A DNA stretch of 64,000 bases, from assembly GCF_023078455.1 (NCBI RefSeq), contig NZ_CP095740.1, positions 4,328,001 to 4,392,000 on the forward strand. Reading direction: 5' to 3'. The position numbers were made by a program, and so were the translations under genes. The stretch is from Luteibacter aegosomatis (GTDB lineage: Bacteria > Pseudomonadota > Gammaproteobacteria > Xanthomonadales > Rhodanobacteraceae). Shown here piece after piece: positions 34,143 through 42,093 of this stretch. Position 1 is the stretch's first letter; each line of letters opens with the position of its first letter. Below the pieces are notes generated by a model. It was not told the origin of the DNA, did no database searches, and worked only from the letters and a program-made list of their open reading frames with translations.

Positions 34143-35906
34143 ATGAGCGCAGACGGAAGCATTCCGACCCGTAGCGGGTCCCCGACTCCCACGATCAACA
34201 CGGTGCCCCTGCGCCGTGGGGATTTTTCCACTTTGTCCGAGGCCCTGGATTACGCGGCCACGGGTATCACCGGCGCGAACTTCCACGCCGGCGGAAAACT
34301 CGTCGCGGCCGTGCCCTACCGCCTTCTGCGAACGCAGGCGATGGCGCTGGCGCGTCGTCTGCTGTCCCTGGACCTTCCGCGCGGCGCGTGCGTGGCCATC
34401 GTGGCGGAGACCACGCCGGACTTCCTGCGCTTCTTCTTCGCGTGCCAGTACGCCGGGCTGGTTCCCGTCGCGCTGCCGTCGGCCATCAATCTGGGCGGCC
34501 ACGACGCCTACGTGCACAAGCTCCACGGCATGCTCGAGGCATGCCGCGCCGCGGTCGCCGTGGCCTCCGAGAGCTTCCAGGGGTTTCTCGAGGAAGCCGT
34601 GCGCGGCCTCGACGTGGTGATGTGGGGCGAGCCCGCCGCGTTCGAAGCGCTGCCTTCGCAGGCCAAGCCGCTCACGCCCATCGGGCCGGACGAGATCGCC
34701 TACCTGCAGTTCACCTCGGGCAGCACCGGTACGCCGAAGGCCGCCGTGATCACCGAGCGCGCCCTGATGGCGAACCTGCGCGGATCGATCGACCACGGCC
34801 TCGCGCTGCGTGAGGACGACCGCTTCGTGTCGTGGCTGCCGTTCTATCACGACATGGGCCTGGTCGGCTGCCTGCTCACCGTGCTCGGCGCCCAGCGTTC
34901 CATCGATTACCTCGACACGCGCGAATTCGCGATGCGTCCCCGCCGCTGGCTGGAACTGATGAGCGAATCGAAGGCGACCGTCGCCTACAGCCCGCCTTTC
35001 GGCTACGACATGTGCGCGCGTCGCGTCCGTCCCGGCGACATCGCCTCGTACGACCTCTCGCGCTGGCGCGTCGCCGGCGTCGGTGCCGAGCCCATCCTTC
35101 CGTCCGTGCTGAACCATTTCGCCGAGATGCTCGCTCCGGCGGGTTTCGACGCGCGCGCCTTCGTGCCGTCCTATGGCATGGCCGAGGCCTCGCTGGCGGT
35201 CAGCTTCGCGCCGCTGGACCACGGCATGGTGGTCGACTGGATCGACCCGACCGACCTCGCCGATCGCCTGCTCGCCACCCCGGTGGCCGAGGGCCAAGGC
35301 ACCGGATTCGTGCGTTGTGGCGGCGTCATCGCGGGGCATGATCTGGAAATCCGCGACGACGCGGGCCGCGTGCTGCCCGAGCGCCACGTGGGCCGCATCC
35401 TGGTTCGCGGGCCGAGCCTGATGTCGGCGTATTTCGAGCAGCCGCAGCTGACCGCCGACGTCCTGGCGAGCGACGGCTGGCTCGACACCGGCGACATCGG
35501 CTACCTCGTCGATGGCGAAGTCGTCATCACGGGCCGCCACAAGGACATGATCATCGTCAACGGACGCAACATCTGGCCGCAGGACATCGAGCGCATCGCC
35601 GAACGCCAGCCGGAGCTCCGCTCGCAGGACGCCTCCGCGTTCAGCGTGCCCGGCCCGACCGGCAGCGAAATGGCCGTGGTGGTCGTGCAGTGCGCCTCCA
35701 ACGATCCGACGGTACGCGCCACGCTCGTCCAGCGCATCCGCCGCGAGGTGCTCGAAGAACTCGCCGTCGATTGCGTCATCGAGCTGGTGCCGCGGCATAC
35801 GCTGCCGCGCACCTCGTCCGGCAAGCTGTCCCGCTCGGCGACGCGCACCGGCTATCTCGCACGGCAGGCGCAGGAGCCGCCCCTCCGGGTCGCAGCTTCA
35901 CGATGA
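34143..35906 (+). CDS. Fatty acyl-AMP ligase / acyl-ACP synthetase (ceramide cluster type)
   Basis: A 587-residue ANL-family enzyme that would activate a fatty acid as acyl-AMP and load it onto the ACP encoded two genes later. The A3 motif is TSGSTGTPKAA (191-200), WLPFYHDMGLVG is the family's A4/A5-like block, SYGMAEASLAVSF follows, and WLDTGDIGYL and ITGRHKDMIIVNGRNIWPQD are A7/A8. These FAAL-type sequences are those seen with carrier-protein partners. It overlaps the reductase by ATGA. In Caulobacter the same neighbours (acyl ligase, epimerase-like reductase, ACP, SPT) make the ceramide backbone. Confidence 0.9.
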   Translation: MSADGSIPTRSGSPTPTINTVPLRRGDFSTLSEALDYAATGITGANFHAGGKLVAAVPYRLLRTQAMALARRLLSLDLPRGACVAIVAETTPDFLRFFFACQYAGLVPVALPSAINLGGHDAYVHKLHGMLEACRAAVAVASESFQGFLEEAVRGLDVVMWGEPAAFEALPSQAKPLTPIGPDEIAYLQFTSGSTGTPKAAVITERALMANLRGSIDHGLALREDDRFVSWLPFYHDMGLVGCLLTVLGAQRSIDYLDTREFAMRPRRWLELMSESKATVAYSPPFGYDMCARRVRPGDIASYDLSRWRVAGVGAEPILPSVLNHFAEMLAPAGFDARAFVPSYGMAEASLAVSFAPLDHGMVVDWIDPTDLADRLLATPVAEGQGTGFVRCGGVIAGHDLEIRDDAGRVLPERHVGRILVRGPSLMSAYFEQPQLTADVLASDGWLDTGDIGYLVDGEVVITGRHKDMIIVNGRNIWPQDIERIAERQPELRSQDASAFSVPGPTGSEMAVVVVQCASNDPTVRATLVQRIRREVLEELAVDCVIELVPRHTLPRTSSGKLSRSATRTGYLARQAQEPPLRVAASR

Positions 35907-36886
35907 ACGACGCGCCGGGCAGGGCCTCCACCGTTGTCGCGCTGACCGGCGCCACGGGCTTCATCGGTAACGCCCTGCGCGAGCGGTTGCTGCGCGGCGG
36001 CCACGCCGTGCGCGCGCTCTATCGCCCCCGCCGAGGTCGCGTGATGCCGCAGGCGCCGGGCCTCACGTGGGTGGCGGGCGACCTGGGCGACCGCGACGCC
36101 CTCGCCGCGCTGGTCGAGGGCGCGAAGGTGGTGGTGCATTGCGCCGGCAACGTGCGCGGCGCGCGGCGCGAGGATTTCGACCTCGTCAACGAAAAGGGCG
36201 TGGCCGACATCGCGCAGGCCGCGCGCGGCACCGCCGGATGCGAGCGCTTCCTGCTGATTTCGTCGCTGGCCGCGCGCGAGCCCCAGTTGTCCGATTACGC
36301 GCGCAGCAAACGGCTCGGCGAGGAGGCGCTCGCGGCGCACGCGGGCCATCTCGCATGGGCCGCGATCCGTCCGCCGGCCGTTTACGGTCCCGGCGATCGC
36401 GAGATGCTGCCGCTTTTCGAGGGCATGGCCCGCGGACTGGCGCCGATCCCCGGCGACGGCCGCGGCCGGTTCTCGATGATCCACGTCGCCGACCTGGCCT
36501 CGGCCGTGCTGGCATGGGTGGACAACGACGGCGTGTCGGGCGCCATCCACGAACTGGACGACGGGCACGCCCGCGGCTACGACTGGGATACCGTGCTCGC
36601 CACGGCCGCGCGCGTGCTGCGCGACGGTGCGCCCATCCGCCGGCTGCGCATCCCCGTGGCCTGCCTGCGCGTCGTCGCCGGCGTCAACCTGCTGGCGGCG
36701 CGCCTCTTCGGCTACGCGCCCATGCTGACGCCGGGCAAGGTGCGCGAAATCACGCACGCCGACTGGACGTGCGACAACCGGACATTTACAGAAGCGACTG
36801 GCTGGCATCCCGCGATCGGCTTCGCCGAAGGCCTGGCGCAAACGCTCGGCAAGACACCTGCCGCACTGAACGGAGTGCCCCAATGA
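35903..36886 (+). CDS. NAD-dependent epimerase/dehydratase-family reductase (CerR-like)
   Basis: A 327-residue extended SDR. VVALTGATGFIGNALRERLL gives the TGxxGxxG Rossmann motif at residues 15-21, and SDYARSKRLGEEAL holds the catalytic YxxxK; LLISSLAA supplies the serine. The C-terminal half has VYGPGDREMLPLFEGMARG. Gene order acyl ligase - this - ACP - SPT is that of the Caulobacter ceramide genes, where the equivalent protein reduces the 3-oxo group. By analogy it is the 3-ketosphinganine/3-ketoceramide reductase. Coupled on both sides by ATGA overlaps (35903 and 36883). Confidence 0.88.
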   Translation: MNDAPGRASTVVALTGATGFIGNALRERLLRGGHAVRALYRPRRGRVMPQAPGLTWVAGDLGDRDALAALVEGAKVVVHCAGNVRGARREDFDLVNEKGVADIAQAARGTAGCERFLLISSLAAREPQLSDYARSKRLGEEALAAHAGHLAWAAIRPPAVYGPGDREMLPLFEGMARGLAPIPGDGRGRFSMIHVADLASAVLAWVDNDGVSGAIHELDDGHARGYDWDTVLATAARVLRDGAPIRRLRIPVACLRVVAGVNLLAARLFGYAPMLTPGKVREITHADWTCDNRTFTEATGWHPAIGFAEGLAQTLGKTPAALNGVPQ

Positions 36887-37125
36887 ACTATCAAGACCTG
36901 GTCAATCAGGTGGTCGATCTCGTCACCCCGTTGGCCGAGGGCCGTGTCGCGCACATCGGCCCCAACACCGACCTGACCGGCGAGCTGGCGCTGGATTCGC
37001 TCAAGGTCATGGACCTCATGCTCGCGGTCGAGGATCATTTCGACATCTCGGTGCCAGTCAACGCGCTGGCCAACGTCAAGGTCGTGGGCGACCTCGCGTC
37101 GCTGATCCAGAAATTCGTAGGTTGA
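36883..37125 (+). CDS. Acyl carrier protein dedicated to the ceramide-type cluster
   Basis: An 80-residue carrier protein: phosphopantetheine serine S39 in LTGELALDSLKVMDLMLAVE, followed by acidic helix II and the hydrophobic VPVNALANVKVVGDLASLI. It differs from housekeeping AcpP (DSLD.VEL) and lies between reductase and SPT genes, so it should present the acyl chain (from the ligase) as acyl-ACP for condensation with serine. Start overlaps the reductase stop by ATGA; the SPT gene begins five bases after its stop. Confidence 0.92.
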   Translation: MNYQDLVNQVVDLVTPLAEGRVAHIGPNTDLTGELALDSLKVMDLMLAVEDHFDISVPVNALANVKVVGDLASLIQKFVG

Positions 37126-37129
37126 GTGC

Positions 37130-38314
37130 ATGAAAGACAATTCCAGGCTCCAGGCGGTACAGAACGTCCGCCAGGAGTTGGCCGCCATCGGGATCGACCC
37201 GTTCGGCGTGCAGATCGACCAGATCCTCTCGCCGACCCGTGGATTGATCCATGGCCGCGAGGTCATTCTCGCGGGTACCAACAACTACCTCGGCCTGACC
37301 TTCGACCCGGATTGCATCGCCGCTGCCCGCGAGGCCCTGGAGCACGCCGGTACCGGCACCACCGGCTCGCGCATGGCCAACGGCAGCTACGCGTCGCATC
37401 GCGAGCTCGAACTGGAGCTGGCGCGCTTCTACGACAAGCGCGACGCCATCGTGTTCTCGACCGGCTACCAGGCCAACCTGGGCATGATCTCGGCCCTGGC
37501 CGGCCCCGGCGACACCGTGATGATCGACGCCGACAGCCATGCCAGCATCTACGACGGCTGCCGCCTGGCCGGCGCGGAGACCATCCGCTTCCGCCACAAC
37601 GATCCGGACGACCTCGCCAAGCGCATGCGCCGGCTCAAGGACAAGGCCCCCGACGCGCTGATCGTGGTGGAAGGCGTCTACAGCATGCTCGGCGACCGCG
37701 CGCCTCTACGCGAGTTCGTGGACGTCAAGAAACAGTTCGGCGCCACCCTGCTGGTCGACGAGGCCCATTCGATGGGCGTGCTCGGCGCGAAGGGACGCGG
37801 CCTCGCCGAAGAGGTGGGCGTGCTGGACGACGTCGACTACGTGGTGGGCACCTTCAGCAAGAGCCTGGGCAACACGGGCGGCTTCTGCGTGGGCGACACC
37901 GACGAGATGGAGCTGCTGCGCTACGCCAGCCGTCCCTACGTGTTCACCGCCTCGCTGCCGCCGGCGACCATCGCGGCCACGCGCGCGGCGTTGCGCAAGC
38001 TCGAAAAGGCCGACGACCTGCGCGAGCGCCTCCAGGCGAACGCGCAGCGCCTGCACGACGGCCTGAGCAAGCTCGGCTTCCGCCTCGGCGCACCGGCCAA
38101 CGCGGTGGTGGCGGTACTGGCCGGCGAGAAGGTCGCGGCACTGCGCTTCTGGGCCCACCTGCTGGAGAACGGCGTCTACGTGAACCTCATGGTGCCGCCG
38201 GCCACGCCCAGCGACGAATCGCTGCTCCGCTGCAGCGTCAGCGCGGCGCATACGCCCGAACAGATCGACGCCATCTGCGCCGCCTTCGCCAGCTGGCCCG
38301 GCGCGGGAAGATGA
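37130..38314 (+). CDS. spt: Serine palmitoyltransferase-like alpha-oxoamine synthase
   Basis: A 394-residue fold-type-I PLP enzyme. Cofactor residues: DADSHASIYDG (H137 stacking), TLLVDEAHSMG (D210, H213), and PLP lysine K244 in VGTFSKSLGNTGGF. The GTFSKS motif is that of SPT, whereas KBL/BioF/ALAS carry other residues around the lysine. NNYLGLTFDP and GTGTTGSRMANGSYASHREL are general family blocks. Reaction expected: acyl thioester plus L-serine to 3-ketosphinganine. Context (acyl ligase, ACP, reductase) strongly supports this; other amino acids as substrate remain possible. Overlaps the flippase by ATGA. Confidence 0.87.
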   Translation: MKDNSRLQAVQNVRQELAAIGIDPFGVQIDQILSPTRGLIHGREVILAGTNNYLGLTFDPDCIAAAREALEHAGTGTTGSRMANGSYASHRELELELARFYDKRDAIVFSTGYQANLGMISALAGPGDTVMIDADSHASIYDGCRLAGAETIRFRHNDPDDLAKRMRRLKDKAPDALIVVEGVYSMLGDRAPLREFVDVKKQFGATLLVDEAHSMGVLGAKGRGLAEEVGVLDDVDYVVGTFSKSLGNTGGFCVGDTDEMELLRYASRPYVFTASLPPATIAATRAALRKLEKADDLRERLQANAQRLHDGLSKLGFRLGAPANAVVAVLAGEKVAALRFWAHLLENGVYVNLMVPPATPSDESLLRCSVSAAHTPEQIDAICAAFASWPGAGR

Positions 38315-39648
38315 GGCACTGGTTCTCCGATGGTGCGTTCCGCGCCATCGTGCGCAATGCCTCCTACCTCGGCTCCAGCAACCTCGTCAGCGCCCTGCTG
38401 GGGCTGCTGGCGCTGGCCTGCGCCGGTCGCGCGATGGACCCGGCGCTGTTCGGCACGCTGGTGGTGATGCAGGCCTACGCCAAGAGCGTGAGCGACTTCG
38501 CCAAGTTCCAGACCTGGCAGTTCGTGGTGCAGTTCGGCACGCCGGCGCTGACGCGCCGCGACCTCGACCGCTTCCGCGACGTGGCCGGTTTCTCCTTCGG
38601 CCTGGACCTGGCCAGCGGCGCCATCGCCCTCGTCGGCGGCATGATCCTGTTGCCGCTGCTCGGCCATGCCGTCGGCATCGATCCCACCGACTTCTGGTGG
38701 GCGCTGGGCTACTGCACCCTGATCCCCACCATGACCGCGGCCACGCCCACGGGCATCCTGCGCGCGATCGACCGCTTCGACCTGATCGCCGTGCAGCAGG
38801 CGGTGACGCCGTTCCTGCGAGCCGTGGGTAGCGTGATCGCCTACTTCGGCGACCTCGGCTTTCCCGGATTCATCGCCACCTGGTACGTCTCCAGCCTCGT
38901 CGGCGACGGCGCGCTGTGGTGGTTCGCCGTGCGCGAACTGCGCCGGCAGAACATCGACCATGCGCTTCGCCCCGGGCTCTTCGGCGTGGCCCGCCGCATC
39001 CAGGGCGCATGGGACTTCGTCTGGACCACCAACTTCGCGCACTCGATCTGGTCGGCGCGCAACGCCGGCAGCAACGTACTCGTCGGCATCATGCTCGGCC
39101 CCACCGCGGCCGGCCTGTTCAAGGTGGCCCTCACCTTCTTCGACGCCGCGGGCACGCCCGCATCGCTCATGCAGAAGAGCTTCTATCCGGAGATCCGCCG
39201 CCTCGACCCGGCGAGCGACCGCCCCTGGAAGCTCGGCCTGCGCTCGGCGGCACTGGCCGGTGGCCTGGGCGTACTGGTGGCGCTGCTGGTGATCGTCGTG
39301 GGCAAGCCGCTCATCGCCTCGGTGTTCGGCCACGAGTACCTGGAGTCGTACGCCCTGCTCCAGGTGATGTCCGCCGCGCTGGTCGTTTCCATGGCCGGGT
39401 TCCCGCTGGAATCGCTGCTCTACATCGCGGGCCGCCAGCGCGCCGCGCTGGTGGCGCAGGCGCTCGCCGCCGTGCTCTACGCGCTGTTGCTCATCGCGCT
39501 CACCCATTACGTCGGCATCATGGGTGCCGCCATCGCCTACTTCGGCGGCCAGTGCCTGGAAGCGTTCTTCTCGCTGGTTCCCACCGTCACGGCCTACCGC
39601 AGGCGGCATACGCTTTCGTATTACGCCCCGGGGGAGGCGGGCCCATGA
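38311..39648 (+). CDS. Polysaccharide/lipid flippase of the MOP superfamily (YghQ/Wzx-like)
   Basis: A 445-residue integral membrane protein with about 12 TM helices and the Wzx/PST look: an amphipathic start (MRHWFSDGAFRAIVRNASYL), GRAMDPALFGTLVVMQAYAK after TM1/2, and NAGSNVLVGIMLGPTAAGLF, the common LG..AAG.. motif of this family. Family members flip lipid-linked sugars or lipids from the inner to the outer leaflet. Translationally coupled to SPT before and the unknown gene after, so the likely cargo is the ceramide-derived lipid or a glycan on it (inference). E. coli YghQ, a protein of the same class, sits near YghO. Confidence 0.87.
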   Translation: MRHWFSDGAFRAIVRNASYLGSSNLVSALLGLLALACAGRAMDPALFGTLVVMQAYAKSVSDFAKFQTWQFVVQFGTPALTRRDLDRFRDVAGFSFGLDLASGAIALVGGMILLPLLGHAVGIDPTDFWWALGYCTLIPTMTAATPTGILRAIDRFDLIAVQQAVTPFLRAVGSVIAYFGDLGFPGFIATWYVSSLVGDGALWWFAVRELRRQNIDHALRPGLFGVARRIQGAWDFVWTTNFAHSIWSARNAGSNVLVGIMLGPTAAGLFKVALTFFDAAGTPASLMQKSFYPEIRRLDPASDRPWKLGLRSAALAGGLGVLVALLVIVVGKPLIASVFGHEYLESYALLQVMSAALVVSMAGFPLESLLYIAGRQRAALVAQALAAVLYALLLIALTHYVGIMGAAIAYFGGQCLEAFFSLVPTVTAYRRRHTLSYYAPGEAGP

Positions 39649-40487
39649 ACGGCGTCTACGGCGGTCTTCGCTGGCAGCGGTTCCCGAGGGAAACCCTCCG
39701 GCGCCTGTTCGATGCGGTGGATACCGACGACGTGGTCGATGCCCACGTGGCCCTGCCCGATCCCATCGTGCTGTCGTGCCCGCGCGACCAGATCGAGCGC
39801 TGCTACGCGCTGTGCCTGCAGTTCTGGCACGACGGCGTGCACCGCAAGGAGCTGCTGCAACTGGTCGACAAGCTGTTGCGCAACGAAGGACTCAGCGCCG
39901 ACGAGCGGATGCTGTACAAGTACATCCGCGCGCGTTACAAGCACCTGCGCTTCGCCCAGCGGCTCTACGGCAAGCGCCATCGTTCCGGGCTGCTGTTCGA
40001 CTTCACCACGCGCGTGATGGGCCACCTGCAGGATGCGTTCCGCAGCGGCCGTCGCGCCGGCGTGCTGCGTCACGGCCGACGCCTGAAGCTGCTGCTCTCG
40101 CGCCCGGTGTGGATCATGGTCAAGCGCGGGCTCGAACAGATCGAACTCGACGACGAGGCCGGCTTCATCGCGCACCAGCGGGCGGAAATGCGCCGGCTGA
40201 AGAAGGCCATGGAACGCACGCACTTCGCCGGCCACCAGTTCCACACGGTGCGCAAGATCGTCAGCATGCAGGTGTCCTATTACGACACGGTTCGCTCGAT
40301 CGCGCCCGAGGAGCATGCGTTGCGCATGTCGCGATTCCTCGCCGCGATCAACGGCCTGATGGGCGCGCGCCACGACGAAATGGTGGCCGAGTCGCTGTCG
40401 GGTCGTCGCAGTTACGACACGCCCGCGCCGCTGACCACGCAGATGCGCTCGCGACTCGAGGCGTTGGTGGCGCGTTATCCGTTTTAG
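39645..40487 (+). CDS. Unknown helical protein, last gene of the ceramide-type operon
   Basis: A 280-residue soluble, basic, mostly helical protein that I do not recognise. Features: two CxxxC-like positions near residues 44-54 (LSCPRDQIERCYALC), very basic middle (LRFAQRLYGKRHRSG; VLRHGRRLKLLLSRPVW), and HFAGHQFHTVRKIVSMQVSY, whose histidine/arginine pattern loosely recalls CHAD domains. No signal peptide or TM. Start overlaps the flippase stop by ATGA, so it belongs functionally to the operon. Possible roles include headgroup transfer or scaffold, but nothing in the sequence decides. Confidence 0.8.
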   Translation: MNGVYGGLRWQRFPRETLRRLFDAVDTDDVVDAHVALPDPIVLSCPRDQIERCYALCLQFWHDGVHRKELLQLVDKLLRNEGLSADERMLYKYIRARYKHLRFAQRLYGKRHRSGLLFDFTTRVMGHLQDAFRSGRRAGVLRHGRRLKLLLSRPVWIMVKRGLEQIELDDEAGFIAHQRAEMRRLKKAMERTHFAGHQFHTVRKIVSMQVSYYDTVRSIAPEEHALRMSRFLAAINGLMGARHDEMVAESLSGRRSYDTPAPLTTQMRSRLEALVARYPF

Positions 40488-40544
40488 CGAACGCGCGTCG
40501 TCGCTCGCACGAACGCAAGGCGCTGGGTTCCTGCCTGCGCAGGA

Positions 40545-41128
40545 ACGACGAGCTACACGTTTTACCGTCGCTTGCAAACCAACTCACGTCGTTCTCGCCC
40601 GCGCGGACGCGACGAGCCAAAGTCCTACCGTCGCGTATACAACCACCTCACGTCGTTCCTGCGCAGGCAGGAACCCAGCGCCTTGCGCAAACGACGAGCT
40701 ACACGTTTTACCGTCGCTTGCAAACCAACTCACGTCGTTCTCCCCCGCGCGGACGCGACGAGCCAAAGTCCTACCGTCGCGTATACAACCACCTCACGTC
40801 GTTCCTGCGCAGGCAGGAACCCAGCGCCTTGCGCAAACGACGAGCTACACGTTTTACCGTCGCTTGCAAACCAACTCACGTCGTTCTCGCCCGCGCGGAC
40901 GCGACGAGCCAAAGTCCTACCGTCGCGTATACAACCACCTCACGTCGTTCCTGCGCAGGCAGGAACCCAGCGTCTTGCGCAAACGACGAGCTACACGTTT
41001 TACCGTCGCTTGCAAACCAACTCGCGTCGTTCTCGCCCGCGCGGACGCGACGAGCCAAAGTCCTACCGTCGCGTACACAACCACCTCACGTCGTTCCTGC
41101 GCAGGCAGGAACCCAGCGTCTTGCGCAC
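40545..41128. repeat. Tandem array, four 146-bp units
   Basis: Units begin with ACGACGAGCTACACG at 40545, 40691, 40837 and 40983, exactly 146 bp apart, with only a few base differences. Each unit contains CGTTCCTGC-GCAGGCAGGAACCCAGCG (a REP of the family at 29250 and 62917) plus about 115 bp of non-palindromic sequence with TCTACCGTCGC-like repeats. A truncated, inverted REP half (40520-40548) caps the left end. No protein is supported; identical 60-codon open frames on the minus strand are a by-product of the repeat. The flanks 40488-40544 and 41129-41316 hold nothing else I can name. Confidence 0.95.
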
Positions 41129-41316
41129 GTGCAGGCGACAACGCCCCATGCGGCTTCATGGGATGACAGACAACGCGACGGCATTCTGCTACGTTCACAC
41201 CGTTGCCTGCGCTGCGCCGCAGGCAACCATCGCACGAAGCGGTGAAGCGTGACCCCGGCGTGGTGACACACGCCGAGGCCACTGACCCAAACAACTTACT
41301 GAGAGTTGATTGAGCT

Positions 41317-41412
41317 ATGGCAAATTCTACGCCATCCCCCCGCCCGCCGCTTCCCCACGGCGACACCCTCGACGGTTACCGGGTCGTCTGGACCTTCCCC
41401 AGACGCGGTTGA
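41317..41412 (+). pseudogene. Remnant resembling a Ser/Thr kinase N-terminus
   Basis: A 31-codon frame: MANSTPSPRPPLPHGDTLDG, then YRVVWTFPRRG and a stop. L-P-x-G-x-x-L-x-x-Y-x-V is how many bacterial Hanks-type kinases begin, just before the glycine-rich loop, but here the frame breaks off where the loop should start. Nothing downstream continues it in any frame I can read. It may equally be a chance short frame. Confidence 0.35.
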
Positions 41413-41609
41413 CGAACCGCGGCGTCTCGCCGTGTTCCTGAGACTTTACTCAGCCGTGTACCCGGCGCGTCACGCCGTACCCACTTCTCAACCCGACAAC
41501 CCGGCGCCCGGTCACGGGCAGGCCGACGAGCGCTCATCGTTCGCGCGATGCGTTCCTCGTGGCACGTCGTGTTCGCACGGCGTGCCACACCTCCTACGGA
41601 GATCACGTC

Positions 41610-41831
41610 ATGAACGACGACACCGATACCACGATCGACACCTTGCTCAACGAAGCGGGCGAATACCTACAATACGCCCAGGGCGTGGTCGATCTGCTGA
41701 TCGAACGCACCACCGAAATCGAGTTGTGCGATCGACGGCAAACGCTGCTGGCGCTGGGCGCCGTGGGCGTTCTCATGAAACTCAGCACACACCGCGCCAT
41801 GCAGGCGCATCACCGTTGGCAGCTACCCTGA
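41610..41831 (+). CDS. Small hypothetical protein
   Basis: A 73-residue protein, acidic at the start (MNDDTDTTIDTLLNEAGEYL), helical and amphipathic in the middle (YAQGVVDLLIERTTEIELCD), ending in a His-rich tail (MQAHHRWQLP). GGAG lies eight bases before ATG 41610, better than for the longer frame from 41559. No known family recognised; it resembles the many small DUF proteins found next to accessory modules. Five bases after its stop begins the left palindromic element that flanks the secretion cassette. Confidence 0.6.
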   Translation: MNDDTDTTIDTLLNEAGEYLQYAQGVVDLLIERTTEIELCDRRQTLLALGAVGVLMKLSTHRAMQAHHRWQLP

Positions 41832-41835
41832 ACTC

Positions 41836-42020
41836 CTACCGAAGGGGTGGGAGCGGACCCTGTCCGCGAACCCTCAGGCTCTCCGACGAGCGAAGGAGGC
41901 CATGCGGCGATCGTGCGAGCGGTTACCGCCTACACGATCACCACGTCGCCTCCTTCGCTTTAGCCACGCTGAGGGTTCGCGGACAGGGTCCGCTCCCACT
42001 CCCATTCAGTCCTTCGGTAG
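41836..42020. repeat. Long composite palindrome, left flank of the secretion cassette
   Basis: Outer arms CTACCGAAGGGGTGGGAGCG..ACCCTCAG (41836-41877) and inverse (41969-42020). Middle arms GCGAAGGAGGC (41890-41900) / GCCTCCTTCGC (41948-41958), and an innermost pair GATCGTG/CACGATC. A related element with diverged inner arms lies at 45705-45877. Confidence 0.85.
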
Positions 42021-42093
42021 TCGACGTTCTCATGACCGCCACGTCGTCCGCGTGCTATGAATTTTCCTCGGAGCCGTAATCGCAGGGAGTGGC

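Noticed and set aside
37130..38314. KBL, BioF, ALAS or CqsA identity for the alpha-oxoamine synthase
   Set aside because: The GTFSKS motif, the dedicated ACP, and the neighbouring acyl ligase and reductase fit SPT better; a phylogeny is still the deciding test.
40584..41058. Three identical 60-codon minus-strand frames
   Set aside because: They recur every 146 bp only because the repeat unit does; no ribosome site, no known family.
40545..41128. CRISPR array
   Set aside because: Units are contiguous and nearly identical over all 146 bp; there are no variable spacers and no cas genes.
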